Both the position numbers and the translations under genes were made by a program. The notes beneath the pieces are model-generated. The model made no database searches. It saw nothing but the letters and a program-made list of their open reading frames with translations, and had not been told where the DNA came from. From Nocardia acidivorans NBRC 108247 (lineage in GTDB: Bacteria > Actinomycetota > Actinomycetes > Mycobacteriales > Mycobacteriaceae), in NCBI RefSeq assembly GCF_001625085.1, contig NZ_BDAW01000039.1, positions 19,432-83,431 of the forward strand: a DNA stretch of 64,000 bases, in the 5' to 3' direction. Below are positions 1 to 7,859 of this stretch, piece by piece (positions within the stretch are counted from its first letter, which is position 1; the number at the start of each line of letters is the position of its first letter).

Positions 1-671
1 TGTATCAGATGCACCGCTGGGATCCGACCACCAGCGATGAGGAAACCCTCTCCGCGCTCACCGATCTGCAACGCGCGGGCAAGATCCGGTACTTCGGCTC
101 CTCCACCTTCCCCGCCTACCGGATCGTCCAAGCCCAGTGGGCGGCAAAGGAAATCCGCTCCAGCCGCTACGTCACCGAACAGCCCGGCTACTCGATTCTC
201 CAGCGCGGCATCGAATCCCACGTCCTGCCGGTCGCCCAGGAGTACGGCATGGGTGTCCTGGTCTGGAGTCCCCTGGCCTCGGGCTGGCTCTCCGGCGCGA
301 TCCGCGCGGGCCGCGAAATCACCACCAGCCGTTCACAAGCCAGGCCCCAGTGGTACGACACCGCCATCCCGTCCAACCGCGCCAAACTCGACGCCGTCGA
401 ACAACTCGTCAAGGTGGCCGATGAGGCCGGCCTCACCCTGATCCAGCTGGCCCTGGCCTTCGTCACCGCACACCCCGCCGTCACCAGCGCGATCATCGGC
501 CCCCGCACCCTCGACCACCTGACCTCCCAACTCGCCGCCGCCGACACGGTCCTGACCCCCGACATCCTGGACGCGATCGACGCCATCGTCCCACCCGGTG
601 TCGACCTGTCCCCCGACGAGAAGCACGACGCCCCACCGGCCCTGCTCGACCCCACCCTGCGCCGCCGCTGA
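1..671 (+). CDS. Aldo/keto reductase, C-terminal part
   Basis: The gene enters from outside the window; the open frame is already running at base 3 and ends at TGA 669-671, leaving about 222 codons. The protein starts inside the TIM barrel with a YQMHRWDP stretch, the strand carrying the catalytic His of aldo/keto reductases, followed by AGKIRYFGSS and, later, GVLVWSPLASGWL and SAIIGPRTLDHL, which are the conserved NADP-binding parts of the family. It should reduce an aldehyde or ketone with NADPH in the cytoplasm; the substrate cannot be told. The N-terminal third, with the Asp-Tyr-Lys part of the tetrad, lies upstream of base 1. Confidence 0.88.
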   Translation, partial: YQMHRWDPTTSDEETLSALTDLQRAGKIRYFGSSTFPAYRIVQAQWAAKEIRSSRYVTEQPGYSILQRGIESHVLPVAQEYGMGVLVWSPLASGWLSGAIRAGREITTSRSQARPQWYDTAIPSNRAKLDAVEQLVKVADEAGLTLIQLALAFVTAHPAVTSAIIGPRTLDHLTSQLAAADTVLTPDILDAIDAIVPPGVDLSPDEKHDAPPALLDPTLRRR

Positions 672-789
672 AAACGAACTCATCGCATCGGCGCAATGAG
701 CCATTACCCTGCGGGTTCGGCGATCCCGGGCGCTCGGCTGGCAAACTGCGCATAGACCGAGTTGTCCGGACCGGAGACGGGAGCGATTC

Positions 790-1692
790 ATGAAGGCAGT
801 GCGTTTCAGCCGGTTCGGCGGGCCCGAGGTCCTGGAGGTCGTGGACCTGCCCGACCCGCACCCGGGTCCAGGTCAGGTACGGATCGCGGTGAAGGCGGCC
901 GGGGTCAATGCCAGCGACTGGAAGAAGCGCAGTGGCCTGATGGATGAGGAGCTTCCCCGGACACTGGGATATGAAGCCGCGGGCGTGGTCGACGAACTCG
1001 GCGACGGGGTGACCGACGTGGCGATCGGTGATCGAGTATTCGGCTTCTCCGGTCGGGGCGCGGGCCAGGCCGAACTGGCGGTGCTGGAGACCTATGCACC
1101 GATCCCGTCATCCCTCGGATTTCCGGAGGCCGCCGCACTGCCCGCCGCGATCGAGACCGCTACGCGTGCGATCGATCAACTCGGAGTCAAGGGCGGAACC
1201 GCGCTCCTGGTCAACGGCGCCTCCGGGGTAATCGGTGCCGCCGCTGTTCAGCTGGCGGTGGCACGCGGAGCCCGAGTGATCGGCATCGCGAGCCCGGCCA
1301 ACCGCGATTACCTACGGTCACTCGGGGCCGAGCCCGTTGCCTATGGTGCGGGGCTCAGCGAGCGCGTGCGGGCCGTGGCCCCCGAGGGGGTGGATACCGC
1401 ATTGGATGTCGCGGGCAACGGGATTCTCCCCGAACTCATCGAATTGGCCGGGGGCGCTTCACATGTGGTGACGATCGCCGACTTCGCCGGGGCACGGGAA
1501 ACCGGAGTGCACTTCAGCCGGGGCGAGGACGGCCGTGCGATCCATGCGCTTGCCGAGATAGGCGAACTCGTCGACTCGGGACGGTTCTCGCTGCCGGTCG
1601 CGCAGACATTTCCGCTTGCCGACGTCGCGGAGGCGCATCGGGTTGGGGAGAATGGTCGTCCGCGAGGGAAGCTTGTAGTCGTGATCGACTGA
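790..1692 (+). CDS. NADP-dependent quinone-oxidoreductase-like MDR protein
   Basis: A 300-residue medium-chain dehydrogenase/reductase. The N-terminal GroES-like half shows FGGPEVLEV and the GYEAAGVV segment; the Rossmann half has a nucleotide loop around NGASGVIGAAAVQLA. The cysteines and histidines that hold catalytic zinc in alcohol dehydrogenases are absent, so this is the zinc-free quinone oxidoreductase branch, about as long as its relatives (300-330). A GGAG precedes the ATG by about 10 bases. It probably reduces quinones or enones with NADPH in the cytoplasm. It stands alone, with 118 bp before it and a repeat-rich gap after it. Confidence 0.85.
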   Translation: MKAVRFSRFGGPEVLEVVDLPDPHPGPGQVRIAVKAAGVNASDWKKRSGLMDEELPRTLGYEAAGVVDELGDGVTDVAIGDRVFGFSGRGAGQAELAVLETYAPIPSSLGFPEAAALPAAIETATRAIDQLGVKGGTALLVNGASGVIGAAAVQLAVARGARVIGIASPANRDYLRSLGAEPVAYGAGLSERVRAVAPEGVDTALDVAGNGILPELIELAGGASHVVTIADFAGARETGVHFSRGEDGRAIHALAEIGELVDSGRFSLPVAQTFPLADVAEAHRVGENGRPRGKLVVVID

Positions 1693-2004
1693 GCCGCATC
1701 GGGTTGGTGAGGGCGGGCATGTGCGGGGGGAGATCGTATTGGCTTGCGGGGGAACGGGGTTGGGCACGGGGCCTTCGAAGCCGACCTGGGGCGGGGGCTT
1801 TCGGTTCCAGCGGGGTTCGGTGGATGGCCACGATTTTTCAGAGTGGGAACGTCGTCTGCCGTACCCGGCTTTCGCTCCCCTATTGGGTGCCGCATTCTCA
1901 CCTTCCAGCGGGGCTGGGAGGATCTGGTCGCCTTTAGGACCGAGACGAGAAAGAATACGATCAAGCGTGCGGGGGTGCCGTACCCAATATTTGAATTGGG
2001 TGCC
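1693..2004. other. Intergenic gap with left inverted-repeat arm and hairpin
   Basis: This 312-bp gap lies between two convergent genes. It holds one arm of a long inverted repeat (1767-1876) that recurs in opposite orientation beyond the start of the DUF222 gene. Next to the DUF222 stop is a short palindrome, ACCCAAT 1982-1988 and ATTGGGT 1995-2001, with a 6-base loop; it has no T-run, so I do not call it an intrinsic terminator. The motif GTGCCGTACCC or a near copy occurs here twice and again in the right arm. I see no convincing coding frame. Confidence 0.6.
1767..1876 (+). repeat. Left arm of long imperfect inverted repeat
   Basis: The reverse complement of 3706-3813 matches this stretch in ordered blocks: 11 bases at 1767-1777, 14 at 1807-1820, 24 at 1827-1850 and 20 at 1857-1876, separated by short variable stretches. 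The two arms point inward and enclose exactly one gene, the DUF222-HNH protein. Block matches were read by eye from both strands. Confidence 0.85.
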
Positions 2005-3513
2005 TTAGAACGGTGGCGCGTCGCTGTACTCGGGAAGTTTCTGTTGAGGGTGGACTGGTTTGCGGCGGCGCTGGGTGGGGGTGCAGTAGACGTGCACCAG
2101 TTCGGTAAGTGCGTTTATTACCCGGCCCGGGTTGAGTAAGGGGTCTATGGGGGTGGGGGTGGGGACGCCGTTCGCGGTAATGGGTGGTATTTGGGCTCGG
2201 GGGAAAAGGAATTTCATTCCCTCGGGGGTGGTGGTGATGGATTCTCCGGTGGGAGAGCGCCATTCGACTCGGCGGTGGGGGTGGTGGACTACTTGCCAGC
2301 CGTTCAAGCCGTTGTCGGCGAGGGTTTTGAGGCGGTGGTGGCGACGGCAGCGGCAGCCGAGGTTGGATTCGGTTGTGTGGCCGCCGGTTTCCGGGGAGTG
2401 GCGGTTGAAGCGGTCCTGGTGGTCGAGGTCGGTGGCTGCGGCGGGCACCATGCAGCCCGGGGCGCGGCAGCCACCGTCGAGCGCGCGCACCTTGCCCGCG
2501 AGGCGGACGGCTGGACGGTAGCGCATCTCCGATTTGGCAGCGGCGGACGCCGTGACACCCGATTCGGCGGCAGGTTGAGAATCTGTGACCGGCGCTTCCG
2601 GGGTGGTGTCGGTGATGATGTCGAAGTGGGCGTGGCGGGCGATCTGACGAGCCAGGTCGGGGTCGATCGCGCCGAAACCGGCCAGGAGCGCGGGGTTGTC
2701 GCACAGGCCCGCGAGGGTTTCGGCGGAGACGCCGACCTGGACAAGGGCTTTGCGAGGGTTGGCGGACTGATCCGGGGCGGCTGCGCGCGGGCAGTTCTCG
2801 TCGGAGCATTGGCAGGACAGGCGGTTGGAGCCGTCGGCGAGTGCGATGAGGGCGTCGGCGCGACGCTGGTTCGTGGTGCGCGGATCGTTGCCGCAGCATT
2901 GGGTTGAGGCCATTTCGCGCAGGCGTTCGTAGAGCGCCTGCGCACCCCGGGCGGGGAGAACTCCGTCGAGGATGGCGGTGCCGTTGTCCGCCGCGCTGAC
3001 GGTGACGTAGCGATCGGCTTCGGCGGCCTTGCGACGCTCGGTCTGCCCCGCCGGGTCGAGTTCGAGAAGCCAGCGGCGCAGGGTGCGCTTGACCCGGGAA
3101 GGATCCGCGGTCTCCGCATAGGCGGCAATGCGCGGTTCCACCAGTGCCACAAGCTCATCCGAGGCATTGAGCAGCACGTCCCGAATGGCGCGAGCACGCG
3201 GCAGATCAATCCGCCCCGCCGCGAACGCCTCCCGCACATGCGGCAAACGCGCATCCAAATCCAGCCCGAACCCAATCAATACATCGGCCTGCCGCTGAGA
3301 AACCTTCAGCACAACAGCGATTTCGGTGGCCGCATCCTCCCCCGCGTGAACCGCCCGCACCCCCAATTCGAGCTGCTGCGCCCGACGCAGCCGATACAAC
3401 CGAGTCATCAACTCAGCCTCTTCAGCCTGCCCCACAGCTATCCGCGAGTGCACCGCACGCAACCGCTCCACCAACTCATAGCTGGTGAGCTCCGCAACAG
3501 CACTTTCGCCCAT
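2005..3513 (-). CDS. DUF222 / HNH endonuclease (13E12-type)
   Basis: A 502-residue protein of the DUF222-HNH family, the 13E12 repeat proteins of mycobacteria. The N-terminal DUF222 region is helical (ELTSYELVERLRAVHSR onward). Near residues 347-393 a Cys-rich HNH nuclease module reads CRAPGC, then DLDHQDRF, then an Asn in ESNLG and ending RCRRHHRLK. The family is expected to cut DNA and is often multicopy. I start at the ATG at 3513; an in-frame TTG eight codons upstream is possible. Long inverted repeats lie on both sides, 129 bp past the stop and 193 bp before the start, suggesting that gene and repeats form one unit. Confidence 0.88.
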   Translation of the reverse strand: MGESAVAELTSYELVERLRAVHSRIAVGQAEEAELMTRLYRLRRAQQLELGVRAVHAGEDAATEIAVVLKVSQRQADVLIGFGLDLDARLPHVREAFAAGRIDLPRARAIRDVLLNASDELVALVEPRIAAYAETADPSRVKRTLRRWLLELDPAGQTERRKAAEADRYVTVSAADNGTAILDGVLPARGAQALYERLREMASTQCCGNDPRTTNQRRADALIALADGSNRLSCQCSDENCPRAAAPDQSANPRKALVQVGVSAETLAGLCDNPALLAGFGAIDPDLARQIARHAHFDIITDTTPEAPVTDSQPAAESGVTASAAAKSEMRYRPAVRLAGKVRALDGGCRAPGCMVPAAATDLDHQDRFNRHSPETGGHTTESNLGCRCRRHHRLKTLADNGLNGWQVVHHPHRRVEWRSPTGESITTTPEGMKFLFPRAQIPPITANGVPTPTPIDPLLNPGRVINALTELVHVYCTPTQRRRKPVHPQQKLPEYSDAPPF

Positions 3514-3596
3514 ACGTTCGATCCTACTGCGCACCAACCCAACACGCGCACCCCAAGAAGCAACACACCGAGCAAATGATCAGCAAAAAGTGCTTG

Positions 3597-3641
3597 ATCT
3601 TTTGTCTTTTAATCTTTTGTCTTTTAATCCTTTGTTCTTTT
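3597..3641 (+). repeat. 15-bp pyrimidine-rich tandem repeat
   Basis: The unit ATCTTTTGTCTTTTA occurs twice exactly (3597-3611, 3612-3626) and is followed by a decayed third copy (3627-3641). Such T-rich sequence is exceptional in this high-GC DNA. Confidence 0.85.
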
Positions 3642-3670
3642 CCCGAAAACGCAACCACAGCAGGTCTTCC

Positions 3671-3694
3671 GGTCGAGAACGTAAGTTCTCGACC
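3671..3694 (+). repeat. Perfect 10-bp hairpin with GTAA loop
   Basis: GGTCGAGAAC (3671-3680) pairs perfectly with GTTCTCGACC (3685-3694) around a four-base GTAA loop, a GNRA-type tetraloop if transcribed from the plus strand. CTTCC (3666-3670) and GGAAG (3703-3707) could extend the stem beyond an internal loop. No T-run follows, so it is not a classical terminator. Confidence 0.8.
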
Positions 3695-3705
3695 AAATGT
3701 CCGGA

Positions 3706-3813
3706 AGCGAAAGCCGGGTACGGCACCCCAGGTTCCCACTCTGAAAAATCGTGGCACTCTTCCGAACCCCGCTGGGACAGAAGGTAACCCCTGTCCCAGC
3801 TACGAAGGCCCCG
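3706..3813 (-). repeat. Right arm of long imperfect inverted repeat
   Basis: This is the inverted partner of 1767-1876. Matching blocks are 20 bases at 3706-3725, 24 at 3732-3755, 14 at 3762-3775 and 11 at 3803-3813, in mirror order to the left arm. It ends only seven bases from the gcvP stop codon. Confidence 0.85.
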
Positions 3814-3820
3814 AGTGGCT

Positions 3821-6664
3821 TCAGTCGTCGGCGTAAGAATCAATCGGCGGGCAGGAACAAACCAAGTTACGATCACCATAAGCCCCATCAATCCGCCGCA
3901 CAGCAGGCCAAACCTTAGGCCGCGAATTCCCCACACCCTGCGGATAAACAGCGATTTCCCGGCTATACGGATGATCCCACTCCGCAACCAAGCACTGAGC
4001 GGTATGCGGAGCACCCCGCAGCGGATTATCCTCCACCGGCCACACCCCCGCCGCAACCTGATCGATCTCACCCTTGATAGCAATCATCGCCTCGATGAAA
4101 GCATCGATCTCTTCCAGGTTCTCACTCTCGGTGGGTTCAACCATCAGAGTCCCCGCCACCGGGAAACTCATCGTCGGCGCATGGAACCCATAGTCCGCCA
4201 ACCGTTTCGCCACATCGTCCACCGTCACACCGGTCCGCTTGGTGATCTCCCGCAGATCCAGAATGCACTCGTGCGCGACCATCCCATTGTCCCCCGTGAA
4301 CAGCACCGGGAAATGCGGATCCAACCGCCGAGCAATGTAATTCGCCGAGGCGATGGCCGTCAGCGTAGCCCGCCGCAGTCCGTCCGCCCCCATCATTCGA
4401 ATGTACGACCAGGTGATCGGCAGAATCGACGCCGACCCGTACTTGGCCGCCGACACCGCATGCGATCCCGTCTCCAGCGGATCACCCGGCAAGTACTTGG
4501 CCAGATGCTCACGCACCGCGACCGGACCGACGCCCGGCCCACCGCCACCGTGCGGAATGCAGAACGTCTTGTGCAGATTCAAATGGCTGACATCGCCACC
4601 GAACCGCCCCGGACGAGCAAGTCCCACAAGCGCATTCAGGTTCGCACCGTCGACGTACACCTGACCGCCCGCATCGTGCACCATCGCGCACAGCTCGGCG
4701 ACCTCATGCTCGTACACACCGTGGGTGGACGGATAGGTGATCATGATGCAGGCCAGCCGATCGGCGTGGTCGGCGATCTTGGCGCGCAGATCGTCCAGAT
4801 CCACATCGCCGTTCGCACGCGTCTTCACGACCTCGACCCGCATGCCCACCATGGCGGCCGAGGCCGCGTTGGTCCCGTGCGCGCTGGACGGAATCAAACA
4901 CGTATCCCGGTGCGTATCACCACGATCCAGGTGATACCGCCGAATCGCGAGCAGTCCCGCGTACTCGCCCTGGCTACCGGCATTGGGCTGCAACGAAACC
5001 CGGTCGTACCCGGTGACGGCGGACAGCCATCCCTCCAGGTCCTCGACCAATCGGATCAGGCCCGGCGCGTCCTCGACCGGCGCGTACGGGTGCACCCGAT
5101 TGAATCCCGGCCACGTGATGGATTCCATCTCCGCCGCCGCGTTCAACTTCATCGTGCACGATCCCAGCGGAATCATGCTGCGGTCCAACGCGATATCCTT
5201 ATCCGAGAGCGACCGCAGATACCGCATCATGGCGGTTTCGGTCCGGTACCGGGTGAACGCCGGATGCGTCATGAATTCCGAGGTCCGGTTCTCGATATGC
5301 GGCCGCAGCTTCCCGTGGAAGAGCGCGCCCTCCGGCCCGACCGGAATCTCCGCGCCGAAGCAGTCCAGCACCGCGACCACATGCGCGTCCGTGGTCGCCT
5401 CATCACAGGCGATGCCGACATGATCGGCATCGACGAGCCGCAGGTTGATCCCCACGCCCTTCGCCTTGGCCACAATGGTCTCCGCGCCGCCCGGCACATT
5501 CACCAGCACGGTGTCGAAGAAGCTCTGATGCACCACCGCGTCGCCCAGCCCCGCGGCCAGCCACTGCGCATGCCCGTGCACCCGCCGCGCGATCGACTTG
5601 AGCCCGTCCGCACCGTGATACGAGGCGTACATGGCCGCGACAATGGCCAGCAGCACCTGCGCGGTGCAGATATTCGAGGTCGCCTTCTCGCGGCGAATAT
5701 GCTGCTCACGGGTCTGTAGCGCGAGCCGGTACGCGGTATTGCCGTCGGCGTCCACCGAGACGCCGACCAGTCGGCCCGGCAGCTGCCGCGCGTGCGCCTG
5801 GCGCACCGCGAGATATCCCGCATGCGGTCCACCGAATCCGAGCGGCACACCGAAACGCTGGCTGGTGCCGAAGCAGGCATCGGCCCCCTGCTCCCCCGAT
5901 GAGGTGATCAGCGTCGCCGCAAGCAGATCCGCGCCCACCGCGACCAAAGCCTTACGCGCGTGCGCGGATTCGATGACCGAGGTCCAGTCCACGATCTTGC
6001 CGGAGGCGCCCGGCTGCTGCACGATCACGCCGAAGAAGTCGCCCTCGGGCAGCTCCCCACCGGACAGATCCGCCTCGACGATCTCGATCCCCAGCGGCTC
6101 GGCGCGGGTGAACAGCACCGTGCTGGTCTGCGGGAACAGATCGGAGTCGATGAGCAGCCGCTGCGATTTGCTCCCCCGATTGGCCCGCTGCAACAGCGTC
6201 ATGGCCTCGGCGGCGGCGGTGGCCTCGTCCAGCATGGACGCGTTCGCCACATCCATACCGGTCAGATCGGACACCATGGTCTGGAAGTTGAGCAGCGCCT
6301 CCAGCCGTCCCTGGCTGATCTCGGGCTGATACGGCGTATACGCGGTATACCAGGCCGGATTCTCGATCAGATTGCGCACCAGCACCGGCGGGGTCAGGGT
6401 GTCGTAGTAGCCCAGCCCGATCATGGTGGTGGCCACCGTATTCGACCCGGCCAGCGCGGCCAGCGCCTCGAGCACCTCGTGCTCGTTCACCGCGGGCGGC
6501 AGGGCGTCCAGGCCATTACTGCCCGCGCCGTCCAGAATGCTGGCCGGTACGGCCTTCGCGGCGAGTTCTTCCAGCGATTCCACACCGACGGTGGCGAGGA
6601 TGCGCTCCAGTTCGCCGCTGTCGGGTCCGATATGGCGGTCGGCGAAGGATCGAGTCCAGGTCAC
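3821..6664 (-). CDS. gcvP: Glycine dehydrogenase (decarboxylating), P-protein
   Basis: The 947-residue P-protein of the glycine cleavage system decarboxylates glycine with pyridoxal phosphate and passes the aminomethyl group to lipoyl-GcvH. Family marks include FADRHIGP at the N terminus, GLGYYDT, PLGSCTMKLN and, around Lys699, LNLHKTFCIPHGGGGPG, whose lysine binds the cofactor. The length is normal for a single-chain P-protein. I take the GTG at 6664, which has a GGAGAG site just upstream and starts the conserved TWTRSFADRHIGP sequence; the frame is open further upstream through the riboswitch, but that part is not coding. GcvH is encoded about 3.1 kb away in the same block, while no gcvT is seen. 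Confidence 0.97.
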   Translation of the reverse strand: MTWTRSFADRHIGPDSGELERILATVGVESLEELAAKAVPASILDGAGSNGLDALPPAVNEHEVLEALAALAGSNTVATTMIGLGYYDTLTPPVLVRNLIENPAWYTAYTPYQPEISQGRLEALLNFQTMVSDLTGMDVANASMLDEATAAAEAMTLLQRANRGSKSQRLLIDSDLFPQTSTVLFTRAEPLGIEIVEADLSGGELPEGDFFGVIVQQPGASGKIVDWTSVIESAHARKALVAVGADLLAATLITSSGEQGADACFGTSQRFGVPLGFGGPHAGYLAVRQAHARQLPGRLVGVSVDADGNTAYRLALQTREQHIRREKATSNICTAQVLLAIVAAMYASYHGADGLKSIARRVHGHAQWLAAGLGDAVVHQSFFDTVLVNVPGGAETIVAKAKGVGINLRLVDADHVGIACDEATTDAHVVAVLDCFGAEIPVGPEGALFHGKLRPHIENRTSEFMTHPAFTRYRTETAMMRYLRSLSDKDIALDRSMIPLGSCTMKLNAAAEMESITWPGFNRVHPYAPVEDAPGLIRLVEDLEGWLSAVTGYDRVSLQPNAGSQGEYAGLLAIRRYHLDRGDTHRDTCLIPSSAHGTNAASAAMVGMRVEVVKTRANGDVDLDDLRAKIADHADRLACIMITYPSTHGVYEHEVAELCAMVHDAGGQVYVDGANLNALVGLARPGRFGGDVSHLNLHKTFCIPHGGGGPGVGPVAVREHLAKYLPGDPLETGSHAVSAAKYGSASILPITWSYIRMMGADGLRRATLTAIASANYIARRLDPHFPVLFTGDNGMVAHECILDLREITKRTGVTVDDVAKRLADYGFHAPTMSFPVAGTLMVEPTESENLEEIDAFIEAMIAIKGEIDQVAAGVWPVEDNPLRGAPHTAQCLVAEWDHPYSREIAVYPQGVGNSRPKVWPAVRRIDGAYGDRNLVCSCPPIDSYADD

Positions 6665-6721
6665 GGCAGCTCTCCAAAGGGGTGGGCGGGGGTCGGCGCG
6701 GTGGCCGACGCGTCGTCTGCC

Positions 6722-6946
6722 CTCCCCCTCTGTCGTTGGCGCCTGAGAGATTCGGGGCACGGCCGTTGCGGCCGAACCCCTTTCACCATGGGCGGGTGGC
6801 TCGCGACCACCGCTTTCCAGAGGCGCCGAAACTCCGCACGGTCCCTTGTGCCTGAGAGATTGACGGGGAGGTGCTGCTCCTTCGGCGCCCGGATTCCGCC
6901 GGCCTTCGAAAAGACCTGCATCCCCGGGACTCTCCCGCACGGCTGC
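6722..6946 (-). promoter_or_regulatory. Tandem glycine riboswitch upstream of gcvP
   Basis: Read on the minus strand, two glycine aptamers follow each other. The first (about 6838-6946) has GGGAGAGTCCC, GCCGAAGGAGCAG and AATCTCTCAGGC. The second (about 6722-6836) has CTCTGGAAAGCGG, TGGTGAAAGGGG and GAATCTCTCAGGCGCC, closing with ACAGAGG, which pairs back to the CCTCTGG at its start. This is the known cooperative glycine sensor that switches on glycine cleavage genes when glycine is plentiful. It ends about 60 bases before the gcvP GTG. Boundaries are approximate. Confidence 0.93.
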
Positions 6947-7027
6947 GACGCACCGACAAGTCTAGAGGTCGGCAAGTTACAGCAATGTTGCCTGGGTCGA
7001 CTTCAGATGGAGCGCCCCTCGAGAGGT

Positions 7028-7077
7028 CAGAAAACAACCCCGGCAGCACGGCGTGTTCGAGAGCCGGCTGCCGGGGT
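7028..7077 (-). terminator. Intrinsic terminator after the Rv1830-like MerR gene
   Basis: An 11-bp perfect stem joins 7037-7047 and 7067-7077 (CCCCGGCAGC with GCTGCCGGGG at its core). Read on the minus strand it is followed by TTGTTTTCT. It lies just past the MerR gene stop at 7094 and before the gcvP leader, so it would separate the two transcription units. Confidence 0.7.
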
Positions 7078-7093
7078 GCGGAGGTGAACGGGT

Positions 7094-7663
7094 CTACCCG
7101 GTTTTCTGATTCATTCTCGCCTTGCGACGGAAGGACAGCTCATCCTCCGGACGCTCGCTGGCACTGCCCGCCTCGGCGCGCTCGGCCGGGAAATTGGCGA
7201 TGGCCCCGGTCAGCTCGCGCATGGCGCCACTGACCGCGATTCCGAAGACGCCCTGCCCGCCCTGCAGTAAATCGACGACCTCCTCGGGCGAGGAGCACTC
7301 GTACACGGTGGCCCCGTCGGAGAAGAGGGTGATCCCGGCCAGATCCTCGACCCCGCGGCTGCGCAGATGATCCACCGCGATACGAATGTTCTGCAGCGAG
7401 ATCCCCGCGTCCAGCAATCGCTTGACGATCTTGAGGACCAGAATGTCCTTGAACGAGTACAGCCGCTGACTGCCCGATCCGGTGGCGCTGCGGATGGACG
7501 GCACGACCAGCCCGGTACGGGCCCAGTAATCCAGCTGCCGATAGGTGATCCCCGCGACCTGACAGGCGCTCGGGACCCGATAGCCGACGAGTTCGTCCGG
7601 CACCGTGTCATCGGGGAACAGCCCTGGCTGCACCACATCGTGGGTGTGCGGTTGGTCTCCCAC
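7094..7663 (-). CDS. MerR-family regulator, Rv1830 (ResR/McdR)-like
   Basis: A 189-residue MerR-type DNA-binding protein. The winged helix-turn-helix spans roughly residues 25-100 (GYRVPSACQVAGITYRQLDYWARTGLV, then QRLYSFKDILVLKIVKRLLDAG). The remainder is a C-terminal domain with a short basic tail. Order and sequence match M. tuberculosis Rv1830, reported as a cell-division and post-antibiotic growth regulator (ResR/McdR). The GTG start has AGGGAG about 7 bases upstream. A 17-bp palindrome lies about 155 bp upstream and could be its own operator. A terminator follows the gene. Confidence 0.88.
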   Translation of the reverse strand: MGDQPHTHDVVQPGLFPDDTVPDELVGYRVPSACQVAGITYRQLDYWARTGLVVPSIRSATGSGSQRLYSFKDILVLKIVKRLLDAGISLQNIRIAVDHLRSRGVEDLAGITLFSDGATVYECSSPEEVVDLLQGGQGVFGIAVSGAMRELTGAIANFPAERAEAGSASERPEDELSFRRKARMNQKTG

Positions 7664-7816
7664 TGACTACTCCCTTACTGCTGGCCTATCCGGGCTCGTG
7701 TCTTGACATCGGACACTGCATCGACGTTTGGAGCGTGGCCTAACTGTCGAGGCTACTCTCCTGATTGTCCCGGGAGCATCGGCGTCGAACCAAGCGTGAC
7801 GAGCGGCGTGTTTCTA

Positions 7817-7833
7817 GACCTTAAGTACAGGTC
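7817..7833. promoter_or_regulatory. Palindrome resembling a MerR-type operator
   Basis: GACCTTAAGTACAGGTC has 5-base perfect outer arms (GACCT/AGGTC) around a near-symmetric core. It resembles the ACCTTAAG-type half sites bound by several MerR regulators. It lies in the 196-bp gap upstream of the Rv1830-like gene, which is otherwise without a recognisable gene. Confidence 0.45.
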
Positions 7834-7859
7834 GAGACAACGATTACGCCGCCCCCCAC

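Larger units (their letters stand above)
3514..3820. other. Repeat-rich gap between gcvP and the DUF222 gene
   Basis: This 307-bp stretch between the gcvP stop and the DUF222 start is structurally dense. It has an AT-rich pyrimidine tandem repeat (3597-3641), a perfect hairpin (3671-3694) and the right arm of the inverted repeat (3706-3813). Its base composition is clearly lower in GC than the genes on either side, which fits inserted DNA. No open frame in it looks like a gene. Confidence 0.6.

Noticed and set aside
1744..2139. Short plus-strand frames through the left inverted repeat
   Set aside because: They run into the DUF222 gene in antisense and show no coding signal.
3815..5719. A 634-codon open frame opposite gcvP
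   Set aside because: It is a shadow of the gcvP codon bias on the other strand; it has no family sequence and a low-complexity Arg/His-rich translation.
7086..7104. CGGGT-CT-ACCCG followed by TTTT as a plus-strand terminator
   Set aside because: No plus-strand gene ends there; it overlaps the end of the MerR gene and the stem is only 5 bp.
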